Positions 1 through 12,200 of a DNA stretch of 64,000 bases are shown here, one piece after another (positions within the stretch are counted from its first letter, which is position 1; each line of letters begins with the position of its first letter). The stretch covers positions 9,364,501 to 9,428,500 of the forward strand of contig NC_088309.1 of the NCBI RefSeq assembly GCF_910592395.1. The letters run 5' to 3'. This DNA comes from Lineus longissimus (Eukaryota; Nemertea; Pilidiophora; Heteronemertea; Lineidae). Below the pieces are notes generated by a model, which worked only from the letters and a program-made list of their open reading frames with translations, was not told the origin of the DNA and did not search any database. Position numbers and translations under genes: made by a program.

Positions 1-244
1 CAAGCCTTTTCCACTTATTTTATCGCGACGACATGACGTCAGAGTGATCAGTCGTAAACTACCAAAAAGTGGCCAAAAAATGTTTTATATTTTATATACA
101 AATATGCCCAATTAAGAAAAAAAATACAATTTTGCTTAAACAATATTTCAAGTTATTGTTGACAGTATGATTTCAGAAGTAGTAGTTACGACATAAGAGA
201 TTTTTCGTCTGCGCATGCGCTATGGCCATTTAATTAAAATAAAC
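1..244 (+). promoter_or_regulatory. PTPN9 proximal promoter and 5'UTR
   Basis: This stretch precedes the PTPN9 start codon. A perfect palindromic CRE (TGACGTCA) lies at 34-41. An NRF-1-like GC palindrome (TGCGCATGCGC) lies at 210-220, just upstream of the ATG, and the ATG itself lies in a YY1-like context (AAACATGGCC, 242-250). No TATA box is evident. These are typical of a broadly expressed, TATA-less metazoan promoter. The motifs are seen directly; their function and the transcription start are inferred. Confidence 0.5.
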
Positions 245-3200
245 ATGGCCTCGAAACTTTCTGGCGATGAGGAACAGGTTTGTTTATTTCAATTTGACAG
301 TTATTCATGCGCTTGAATAGTAAAATGAGACTTTTAAAATGTGAATCGATGTCGATACAACACAGCTGAACCAGGAAACGTGCGTGTCTTCTGTATAATA
401 GCTGAGCATATGTCATAATTACACCGATTTCCGCAATCCCCATTCATGGGAATCCTGTGCATGGCTATGCAATATACATATAGGCCTACATGTACATCTA
501 CATGTACTACATACATGTAGATGTACAACGTGCTGTCATTCTGCCTGTGGCGCTATAAGTCCTGGCCATGTGACATTTAAGCATTTATTCACTTTGACAT
601 ATTAAACAAAGGCGACAGATGTGTACTGCAAAGATAACATATTTTGACAGTTGTATTATGTATAGGGCCTAGGCCTACATTCCATGTAACGTTACACATC
701 GTTACATGTTGGCCTACATACATACAGCATCCTGATGGTAATAGAAGCCCTTACACCAGGCAGTGGAAATCACTGCTGACCACAACAAGCTAGTAGCAAA
801 CAAAAGACCGTATGGTCGCACACCACATACATTGTTCATTGTCATTGTGCCTATATTTAGGTTTGTTTGGGCCAGCAGTGGCTTCCTCCGCCTGGTGTAG
901 GGTCTATGGATTGGATGTCATGATGACATGTCAATTCTTACTTCGCCCGAAAATGGCGACAAAGCCCTGAACAATAGGTCTTCACAGTCAAATACACCTC
1001 TAGGCTCTACAATAGATGCTTAGTTGTATTTGACGGTGAAGGTCTATTGAACAGTGCCCATCAAAGGATGTTCGCCTTTTTCTGGAATCGGACCTATGAC
1101 AGTGTCATTAGGTTAAAGAGCATTTCCATTGTCTGGCATAGTTGTCCTGAACCAGCCTGCCTAGTAGCCACAGACACTGTTCATGTGATCACCACAGGCA
1201 GGAGACACAAACAAGACAGTCTTTGGCAGATGTCATTTTAACATCTCGTGATGCTTCATTTTCACTGAAAAATAAGTCACCACAGCGGTGAAGCCCTATG
1301 TTCTTCCATGCCATCAACCTACGGCTGACAGGACATAGGAGGCATTGAACATGGAGGCATTTTGAACATCATCTCATTCTGAATACAGGCTTGTCAACAC
1401 ATTGAATTTATTTGAATGTCTCCATTATTATTAGTGGTCCTGTACTTTCACTTTCAATTTTTCAGCTAGTCCACTTTTAAAACAGAGCAGATTAACCCTG
1501 GTCAAGTGTCAGAGTGACAAAGTGGCGCAGTGCCAATGGAATTGTACCCTATGGTGTCTTCTCATCTTCTATATATATCACATCTATGTCCAAGCTAGTG
1601 TTTTTCACCCATTGTCAAGTATTGACTGACAAAAAATTCATGGAAGGAAGTAAAGCGGTCATAAACTTTTCCTAATACATACAGTTGAACTCCTTGTCAG
1701 CGAACACTTCTGTTGGCCGGACTTATTTTGTTCTCAATCTGTGCGATGTTATTCAATTGACCTCTGTTATTAGGCACCTTTATCCAAGGACAGCATTTCT
1801 CGGCTCAAAGGTGTCTCTAACAAAAAGGTACTACTGTATTTACTAGCCAGGTGGTTGTCTTATAATGCTTTCTATCATAACAATATTGATGTTGTTCATG
1901 GGTTGGTTACTTGATTTCTTTTTCTTGTTCGTATTGTTTGTATCTGAAGATACCCAGTAGAAATGATAAGTCTGATGGCCAACTTATTGCAGAATCCCAA
2001 CACCTTATTTAGAAAGTACACCACATAAAAACAGTATGAACTGATGCGAAAACGATTCCACTCCAAACATTCCATCGAGATTTGAACCAACAATGTAGTG
2101 TAGTTGCTAAGGGTTTCAGCATGAAAGGGCTTGGCATGAGGTCAAAAGGTCAGATTGATAACATTATGAACCCTTATTCTCGATTCTTTCAGTTCCCTTA
2201 GGTGCCCTAAGGATTTGAGGAAGTGCTTTGAAATCTAAGGGTCAGAGGGTCAAAGTTTGAAGGAAAATGGTTGTTGGTGTTTTGCCTATATTTGGATGGA
2301 TAATGCTTCCTATCACAGTATTCAAGGATTTTGAGCTCGGAAATTGGTCCCACTTATCTTCCGACCTGACCTCATCCTTCGACAAACATTATAATGTAAT
2401 GATATCCAGTTTCCTTGGAGTGCATTCTGTACAAAGTTCTGAGTTCTATCTATGAGACTAATGCTACTAATGATCTAGTGCTACTAATAATATTATGATG
2501 AACAGGTGATAAATTTGGGATCTGGCATAATTTTGAGAATGTAAGTTTGCCTCATCGTTATTAGATGGCAGCACTGTGAATAAGGGCACTTTTGGGTGTG
2601 ATTACCTATTATTGTTGCCAGGGTGCAGCGTTGTACATGTACATGTAATGCATGATCAGCATCTTGAGTAAATCATAAAATTGAATCAATAATTCTTTTT
2701 CACCATCCCTTTCCTCGTCCATGTCCAACTCTACAGCTCTGCAGATAGTTCCAGTCCATTCCATTGTCAAGATTAGTACTATTGGTCCTCATCACATTTA
2801 TCTTTTCTCGCACATTTTTCCTGGTACAAACTCCAAGTTCAAACACTTCATTTATCACAAACTTGTGAGATTCCTTGAAGGTTAAGTTCTACGAAATGGC
2901 AAAGGTCTGCATGTACATAAAGAATAACGGATATTGTTTTTTTTTTCTTTCCTTGTTGAGTTCATTGCAGTAAGTATTGCACTGGAATATTTGGCAACCA
3001 TGCTATATGGTTTCAGATGGTCCTGATCCCTAAGTTATTCAGAGATGTGAAAAGTTCATGTGATATTTTCCGATTTCCAAATGTCATGCTAGGGACAGTG
3101 TTTTCTTGTCTTTTCCTGTCTTCTAAGTCTATCATGGCCACATGGTAACAAGAATAGAACTAGTTAAAAATCAGGAAACTGAGCCATAGGCAACAGACTG

Positions 3201-6200
3201 TAAAAAAATTAACTCCCACTGTACCCCGCACCCAATATGGAGAAATCAGCTGGAGGGAGGTAGAGTCGTCGTTTCATTGTTGTCCGGATATTGATTGTCG
3301 AGCAGAATGAATAGCAAGCTGATGCTTGCCATGCTACAGTAGTTCTGATGAGTCAGCAGTTCTGTCTAAAAGGCGAAGACCGGCATTGAACTCTGGGTAA
3401 GGTCAGTGTTTCAATCTTTATGTTGTGTTCTGATTCATTTTCCATAAGTAGCAATAGCATCAGTCATCTTCTGTCAATGTGGACAAAATAGATCAGGTCA
3501 GGGTTTTCGAAACTAGATGACCTACATCCATTCTCTAGGAGGTGGTATGGGATGTGTGAACGAGGTTGATTCCATGCCTCTTAGTGGTTTTGAAGACAAC
3601 TTTTTACATGAAATAATCCTATGTTCTGTGTCATGGGATGAGGTTGATTCTTCATTGTCTGCTCATTTCTGCTATTATTTTCAGACGGGGTTATCATGCA
3701 GCATCAGCAGAAGTTGGATCAGTGAAAATGGTTTTCTTTTGAGTTGATTCTGTGATGCTCATGATGTCGTGATAATTTACAATATTATACAAATGATATT
3801 ACTGGTATAACATGCGGTATAACATGTATAACTTTAAAATAATTTTACTGACTGACTTTTATAATTTGAGCTTAAAAAATATGAGTATCTGAAAGACATA
3901 ATTGGATTAGACATCAGGATTCGATCTGATACATGGGAAGTATTTTCTAATATTGATTGTACTTGATGTTAGACCTAAAGCTGCCTGATTCATGGAACGT
4001 GTAGTCTAATGTTGAAGATGTACTTGAGGTTAATAGGAAGATGTTCTTGAGGTTAGACCTGGGATGCCTGATACATATGTACATGGGATATCCTTGGCAA
4101 GTTTTCTCAAAAAAAGGTATTGGTTCTTGTCCGCACCTGCCAAAGAATAACACATTTGAAAATGTCAGGTGTTCTTTCACCACTCGATCTGCTGATTGGT
4201 TCTTGGTTTACTAGAGATTCGATGTAGGCAACACATGAACAGTGCTTTTGGAATGATTTTTCCATAGGGGAGGGGCTGTTTTGTGTGGACTTGAAAATCT
4301 TATGCAAGGAGTCCATGTCAAATAAGTATTCGATACCTTTGATGTGCTTATAAAAAGTCTGTCCTCATTTGCCAAATGCGAGTGACGGGGAGATTGAGGG
4401 GGGCTGTCATAGAGCCTCTAGAGTTCGTTACTCACATTTTGCCAGAAGAAGATGCTGAATTGTTGTAAGCTACAGGTATCTTTAGTTCATTATTTGGAGT
4501 TGAAATTTAATAGAAAACAGAGTTTAGAGTGGTATGCAATTCTAAATAATGCATAGCACTTCCGCTGACAACGTAAGAAAGTTATAAACTGGGTAGGCTG
4601 TTATCTCTTCTTCAAGTGTGGGCTAGTTTGGCAAGGCAGTGAGCAGTAGTTGATATAGATACCGGCATCTGATGTGCTTGGATACCTATCATTGCAGGTA
4701 GAGGATGGATTCCTGCTGAAATTTGGAAGGTAGGATTGTTGAGTTCTCTCATTGTAAAGCATTATCGGATCTCCCTAACTGCATGTGGTGTCCTTGCTTA
4801 CTTTCCAAGGTTTTTTCGTGTGGCAGTTCATTTTAGCCCGAGACCCTGGGTTCCCCCCCCCCAACTCCATAGTATACATCACTGCATCATTAAAATGATC
4901 CATTTTGGTCTTTACCTGTATAGATCATGCACGATTGTTGACAAAATTTGTTTTAACGCAATTTGCACGCCGTCTTTTCGAAGTATTTGATTCAGATTCC
5001 CTTCAGTTCTACTGGTCAGAATACCGGGCTCCTCCCAAGTCACAACTTGGAGTAACCATGCAGTTGGTTACTCTAAGGTCACTAGTATGTTTTTATTTGA
5101 GAGATGTTTAGTTCAAGTGAAGTTCCTTCCTTCATGTACCTGTAACATTTTGGTCATTGGTTTTCCTTCTTGGTCTGTTGGTATGAAAAATGTGAGTCTG
5201 AATTGTGAGACCATGCATGCTCCTGATATTCCTGTTAAATGACAAAAGGTAACTCTTATGTGGGTAATTAATTTCGTATCTTGTCCTTGTTTCAACATTT
5301 TCTTTTGATGGGCATGGTTTGTGTCTTGAATGTTTCGGTTGGACTTCTTTTTCAGCGGTTTTTGCAGTAGTTGGCTTTGGAAATTTTTAGTTGCTATCAG
5401 TTTTGGTTTGGTTTAGGGTGGCCAATGCATAGACTTGTGAATTTGGCCTTTATGCTTAAGACAAGTTGTGGTACTTATGTTGCTGGTGGTGTTGCTGTTC
5501 TTTTTGGCAGTGGGGCCTTTTGTCTTCCCATTTTCGATGGTTTTAATTGTAAATCGTTCCCTAATTCACGCAGTTTGTGGTTGATGTTAGGGGATTGGTG
5601 TTTAAACAACATCTACCTCATATCATTTAATTTTGTCTGCTGAGTTGTTTCTTAATTTGTATATTCATAAAGTGAATGGTGGTTTGTTGTTTTTTTCATC
5701 CAAAAGTTTCTTTCTCTCACCTTACTCCATCAGCGTAACTGCATGAACATATTCTTGTAAAAAAGCGGTTCCGTGTGCTCTGCTGGCATCCGGAGAAGTG
5801 TACCAGATGTTTTTTCCAGCAGCTTTCAATATTTCTTCCTAGTATCTTACCAGTACAGTTGTTACAAGGAAGTGTATCTTTATTCCAAATAAATAGGCTA
5901 TTTTCTTTTGTTGCAAAGGTTGAATATGGTGCAATTTATAGGGAATGAATTTTGACAGTTTTACACATTCTGCACTCGATCACTTTTAGGCAGTTAACCA
6001 GAACTATCGGTATGTTGAATCGTAAATCCAATATTTTGGGGAAAAAAGTATGCATTCTGATTAATGGCCTTTTTCACGTGGAATGTGCTCTTCGAAGTGA
6101 AGGTGCATTTGGGGGAAATGAGCAAGATAATCATTTGGAAATCTGTCGTCTTTCTGTGAAAAAGTGCTCAATCTGCCTTTCTTCGAATTGTAGGTCTTGA

Positions 6201-9200
6201 CCTCACTATTTCAGAGAAGAACAAGTGAACAATATTTGCAGACAGTCTAGATCTCTGCTGTAAAGCATGTGGGCTAGCTTTATTTGACAAAATTCATTAC
6301 AGCTAACTGTCAATTCGCCTTTCTGAGGCCATGATCTGCTAAAACCAACTTTTCTCAGGAAGAATGCCAATCGGTCCTTTTACTTGGAAACTCGAAATTA
6401 TCCACCCACTGACCTCTGACCAAATGGGTTCACCTAAATCCCTGGTGAGCATGCATCTCCGCAGATAAGGTATAAAGTGTGATAAGGGCACGATTTCTGT
6501 TCATTGCCTGTAAGAATATTCGCTGAAACATCCAATATGCTTCATTGTTTCTATAAATGATTGTCTTCCTAGCATTTGAACACTGTTTTTTAAGTTGTTG
6601 TTGTGCATTGTTGACGATATGAAGACGGTTAAGTCGAAATTCCGGGTAATGATAGTTCCTATGTTTTGGCGTTGATTTAAGTAACCAGTGTAACCAGTGT
6701 AACCTTACACACCAGAGTGTGCCTCTAAGAAATAGAGCGATGCACCTGGCAACCCTATTCTGAGATTTTCTGTCATATTTTATACAGGAAGGCAACTCAA
6801 CGGGTGCCATTGAACTTGAAGCCACTCCTGCGATGTTCCTGTAAAGCATTGATTAAAAGTGTGGTGTTCACTTGAATATTGCGTTAGAATGGGCACACTT
6901 GACTTCTTATAAGTACGGTGTGGACTTTTATAAACATTGCAGATTTCCTCACTAATGTAATTTGGATTCGGTACTTTGGTTAAACTATATTTGATTAGCT
7001 GTCAAAACAGCCAATTTTCACAGCCACCCGTCCTAATTTTCAGCGCTCCGAACTTGTATGTTATGCCAATGGAGAGTGAATTTTTAATGATCCATGCTGT
7101 GTCAGCATCATAAACACAGATCGGTTGTTGGAAGGAACGTTTCCTGTACCATGCTTTATGTGGGTTATATTAGGAGAGGAGACTGAATGACAAACACCGT
7201 TTCTGGAACTGTGGATTTTGAACTGTGTGTGTGTGTGTTGGATGTACATGGATACTGGAAGTAAAGTAGGGAAATTGCATGACTCACTGGTCCTACTATA
7301 GATTCGTTTTGATTAGTCTGTGGAAGATGGTTGCACTGTAATGTGCGTGGATTAACCATGGACACCATGGATGTGGAATCAGTAGATGGATTGGAAGTCG
7401 TCACAGCTGCAGAGGAGGGCAGTAGTGCATCGTTGTCTGACTCCATAGATTTGGATGACATACAGAAACAGGAGGCAAGTATTGCGCATTATGGTCAATC
7501 GTTCAGACTCTTGGGAGATGACTGTCTGTACCTCCAACGCAATCTGGTTCGATGTGTTGCAGGCATAAGGTTAGATGAATTGATTTGTTGGGTTGGTCTA
7601 TGCAATTGCAATGCTGTTGTAGATTGGATCATTTTACATTTTGTGAATTATTGGTGCTTGTGTCGTTGGGGTTTGGCAGCAATTAGATAGTCGCTAGGAG
7701 ATTGTCGATTTGTATGATTCTCAGGTGTATTGTGGAGGAGGCAAGATCCTGCCAGCTGTGAGTCGTAGCTAGTCTATTTTTGTTGGGCAAACATATGTCT
7801 AGGGATTGGTAAGCTATACATACTTTGATGTCTGTTGGTTTAATATCGCTTCTGCTATTTTTGTTGGATTTCCCTGGCATGATGAGACTTGAGGCTTTTA
7901 GGAATTGTACAATGTACCATCCAAGGCCACACCTGAAATTATAATCATCGGGCTTTGTATAGCGCTAACTCCAATGGTTTCAGTCACTCAATGTGCTTCA
8001 AATTATCACCCCTTGCCCTTAGCCTGTAGGCTACATTCATGATTCAAGCTCCACAGAGCGTTTTATATTTTGCCAAGTCTTTCAGCTAGGTAGGTTTTAC
8101 AATTAGTCCTAGGTGGAGAGATAAGGTTGGAACATCTTACTCAAGGAGACGGAGATTAGGCAGTGGTGGTCCATCTGAGATTCAAACCCACAACCTCCCG
8201 ATATATAAGCTCGGCGCTCTCGCACCAGTATATGCCACTGATTAGGATCGCAACGAGATCATGATCTCGCTGCGTTATATGCACAAGGAGCCCTGGCTAT
8301 TTCTTTTCCATAAGGGAGAGTCATGTCTCAAAGCTTTAGAATAAGCGGGAGATATTTTTATCATGTGATGGCAGTCATGTTTTAAGAATCATGCTGACCG
8401 TTTGCTTTCCGACCTTTTACATTAGTCGACTTCCTCACTGACATGAACTTTGGATGATTGGTATATCAAAAAAGTTTGGCTCATCGGTAAATGTCAGAAA
8501 AGTATCTCTTGTTCCTTGGGAAAATGTTAATCTAATCAGTTGATAATGTCGAAAGCCGCCTGAGGTCATCCGCAATTGAGACACTGTACATCAGTCACTC
8601 ATCTACAACTTGATTAAATATTTTTCTAATAGCATAATGACATTTGCAGGTACAGCTGATTTAATACCACTGATGAATTTTTTGTAGTTGAATGGAAATG
8701 ATATAAGGTTCGTGCAATGAAACTCAGCTGGTGGACTATCACGCCAACATGAACGATGGACCATTGCAATCCATGGCCACACCAAATTCTTTCATTTGTG
8801 ATGAACCAGTTTCTGGTTTCTACAAGCTTTCCTCTTATCAAGTTGTCCCTCGATTGTGACATCCTCTCAACACTGCACTAGGTTAGATGTGTAAGCATGA
8901 GGGAAGAGCAAGTTGAAGTTTGCACACAAGAATAATGTATGAACTGCTGTTCAGCATGTTCCTTCCTTCGAACTCTGGCAGCAGATAGAACCACTGGGTG
9001 ACATTTGGTGTCAACTGGAAACAGCAGAGTGATGTATGCATTTGCACCTGCAATCTAGAGTGAATGTCAAAGAAAAATACTGTGGCACAGAAAGGGTTGA
9101 CTTCCAAATTGATTTCCCATATGTTTTCATCACTCGTTCACAAGTCGCGAGTTTTCCAATGGGAACTTATGATTGGTGAATCCTGAACAGGATATCAGAG

Positions 9201-12200
9201 CACTGCCGGCCGTGGTGTATGATGGATTGCGGTGGCAAAAAAGCCATCTTGGATGTTTTTAACAAACCTATCGCATAATAAGCACAATTAAGTGAGGTTG
9301 CACCATGGGGCCCGGCTATTGATCTTAGTTTAAAAGTTGGTATGTATGTGTAGCGCAATGTTCCATATTTGTTCTGTTTTTGCACAGCTATGATGTACAG
9401 CGATGTATTTCTAAAGGGGAATAGATATACTGTTTGTGTTCATTGTGTTGACTGATGGCTCAAGAAAATTGACATCCAAATGAACATTTTGGTACCAAAT
9501 TCAATTTGTTTTTCCTCCAGTAGCAGGGGCGGGGGGTAACAAGTTTTTTGGTATTGGAGTGGGACAAAATGACACTCTTTGAACATTTTCGTACAAAATC
9601 ATGGTCAAAAACATGTTTTCTTGTGACATCTGGGGGAGGGATTTCCCCCCTCACTAGCTACGTCCATGGGTAGGGGAATGTGACTTTTTTCAGCCCCCAG
9701 GCGCTTGACTAAATGTTGTCAGCACCAAGGGATGATACTTCAGACCAGAACATAGGCTCGTCCTCTCTAAAAGTATGTTGTCTATCAACTATGTTCACCG
9801 AGAAATAACTACCTAGAAACATAATGAAATACTAACCCTGTTTTTAGATGCCACAATATCACATAAACAGATCAGATGGATAGCACTTTCCTGGAATCGC
9901 TTCTTTATGATTTCATACCTGAGGTAGGCCAAGGGTACATGGCCATGGAGGCTTGAAATAGAAGACTTCTCCGCTTATATTTAGATTTCAGAGGGCCATG
10001 ACTTGAATTATGTTTTAAAGCAACTCTTTTAGCATAAAAATGGGGACCTCTCAGACATATATGCTCATGATGAACATGTGAAGCTCTATTTTATCTTATG
10101 CAAGACATACATTGTACATTTTGGTTCTGCCTCATTCTATGCAACATTGTTGGCACCAACACCTAAAAACCGTCCTGAGATTCAGGTTTTTGATACTCCT
10201 ATGTCATACGAGAGGCGGAGTATATTGAAAACCACTGGTGCTAGGATACCAAATACCCTTTTAAGGGTATTTGGTGTTAAAACAGCTAATCCCGATTGCC
10301 ATCGAGTATTGGACTTTTCCAATTATTTCGGAATGCTTCTGTGCACATCGCGACAAAATGTGCACTCTGGTACTGAACCAATTTTGTCTCCACTGCTAAT
10401 CAGGTCAGTAGACTTACATAAGACAATAGTTCTGCTGATGAATACTTATCTTTACCAAAGAATTTGTTGAGGCAATATTTAACAAACAATGATATTGTGA
10501 GGTTTACAACGTTAGGCAATGTTAGACACAGTGGAACCTCCCTTAGCAGACACCTCTCAATTAAGGACAACCTCTCTACTAAGGACACTAGTTTTGGTCC
10601 CAAATTGGTTGTTTCCATTCAATTTGACCTCTCTAATCAGGACACCTGTCTGTTAAGGACAGCACTTGTCAGTCCCAAGGGTGTCCTTAACAGAGAGGTT
10701 CTACTGTACTTAGTAGAAGCAATCTCTTATACAAAGTATGATGTATTTTATGTAATTGCTTTACCTGGAGTGGAACAAGCCATTTGTTGAGCTATTTGCA
10801 TGTATTTGTTGGCAGAGTGCTCAGCATTCTGATATTAGTTCTCGGAAATGATTATTTGATAAAAACGCTATTCAGAATCAACACTTGTGCGGCAGATTGA
10901 AAATTGACAGTTTGTTTAGAATGTATGTTGCAGTTCGCATAACAGTCATTTGCACTCTTCAACTTACCCGGGCAGCAAATCGATTCTCCACCTTTATAAA
11001 CAGCCTGCCCCCCCTCCCCCACTCAGCAATTTTTAGGGGGCCAGTGCTGGTACCGACCATAATGACCCCTTTCTCTCACCCCAGTCCTCCCCCTCATTTG
11101 CAATACCCTTTGAAGAAATATTTGTGCGTATATGGAAAGCAGGTTCAAATCAACACGCCGTGAAGATGGTGATAATCATCTTGTTCCCTGTACCAGCAAT
11201 ATTACAGCCCACGCACCACTCTCAACACAATTTTATGTCTACCAACTAGTTGGGTGGAGAGCACAGGAAATAGATCAATCTCCTTCAGAATACTGAAATG
11301 AAATTGTTATTGTTGACATCCTCAGCGAGTGGTACTTGGTCCAGAACCGTATATGCGACTTCATTTACTTGGTGGTGGTGGAGGGGGGGTTGCACTCGTA
11401 ATCTGAATACCGTGGATCTGATACCAAAAAGTTGCAGAAGTGTAACTTTGGCAGTCCTCTGCTGTACATGTCGTCGAGATATGACTTTGGCTTCAAAAGG
11501 GATAAGTGCCAATGCCACAGTGAGCAAAAACCAGGGTTATCTCAGCCTTCTCTGTTATCACCCAAAGAAAAACATGCACTCTTCCTTCCAATGAGACCTC
11601 AACTTTCCCCTCGATTGGTTGTTAATGGCCTTCTTGCAATATTCAATCATTGGTCGATAGCTGGCCTAATGATTGATAATGCAATTAATTCCATTATTTG
11701 TCTCAAGAGAGGCTGACATGTTATTGATTGTGTGAAAATCATCAGTTGAAATTCAGTGGAAAGGCGCTACATGTAGTTGGGTAATTTTCCATTAGATATT
11801 GTTGAACTTGGTCTTATCCAGGGTTTTTTTTAACCATTTTTGTATGCATATGCAAAGAACTCTCTGACTGTCACCGACGGTTTATGGGTTAAGATTACCA
11901 TTACCGGATAAGAATTGATTGGAAACCCACGATAAGGCCTTCTGCAGTGTTATACCCAGGAAAATGTCCCCATTTAGTGTAAGATAAGAAACAAGGTGGA
12001 TCCGGGATTCAGAGAAGGAGGGGGCACTGGATAGCACTCGACTTCATCGCCAATCTGAAGTGGAGAAGAACACACTTCTTCCTGAATTCACCTGTGAGAA
12101 GTAGGCCCTTCTCTGATTATCAAGCCTTCCTTTTCTGACCCCGGGTTTGCAATTTGTTAACTAGGCTCAATGGGTTAAAATCACCAATATGTATGAAACT

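Noticed and set aside
6430-6849. 139-codon minus-strand ORF in PTPN9 intron 1
   Set aside because: No recognisable domain, splice context or codon bias; length is within chance for a 15 kb intron.
8177-8240. Possible tRNA gene
   Set aside because: B-box and A-box are mutated and no cloverleaf can be drawn; better explained as a SINE remnant.
10078-10470. 130-codon plus-strand ORF
   Set aside because: Lies in repeat-rich intron, includes a palindrome, no similarity to any family I know.
10464-10790. 108-codon ORF
   Set aside because: Almost entirely the GGACA-type repeat, not a gene.
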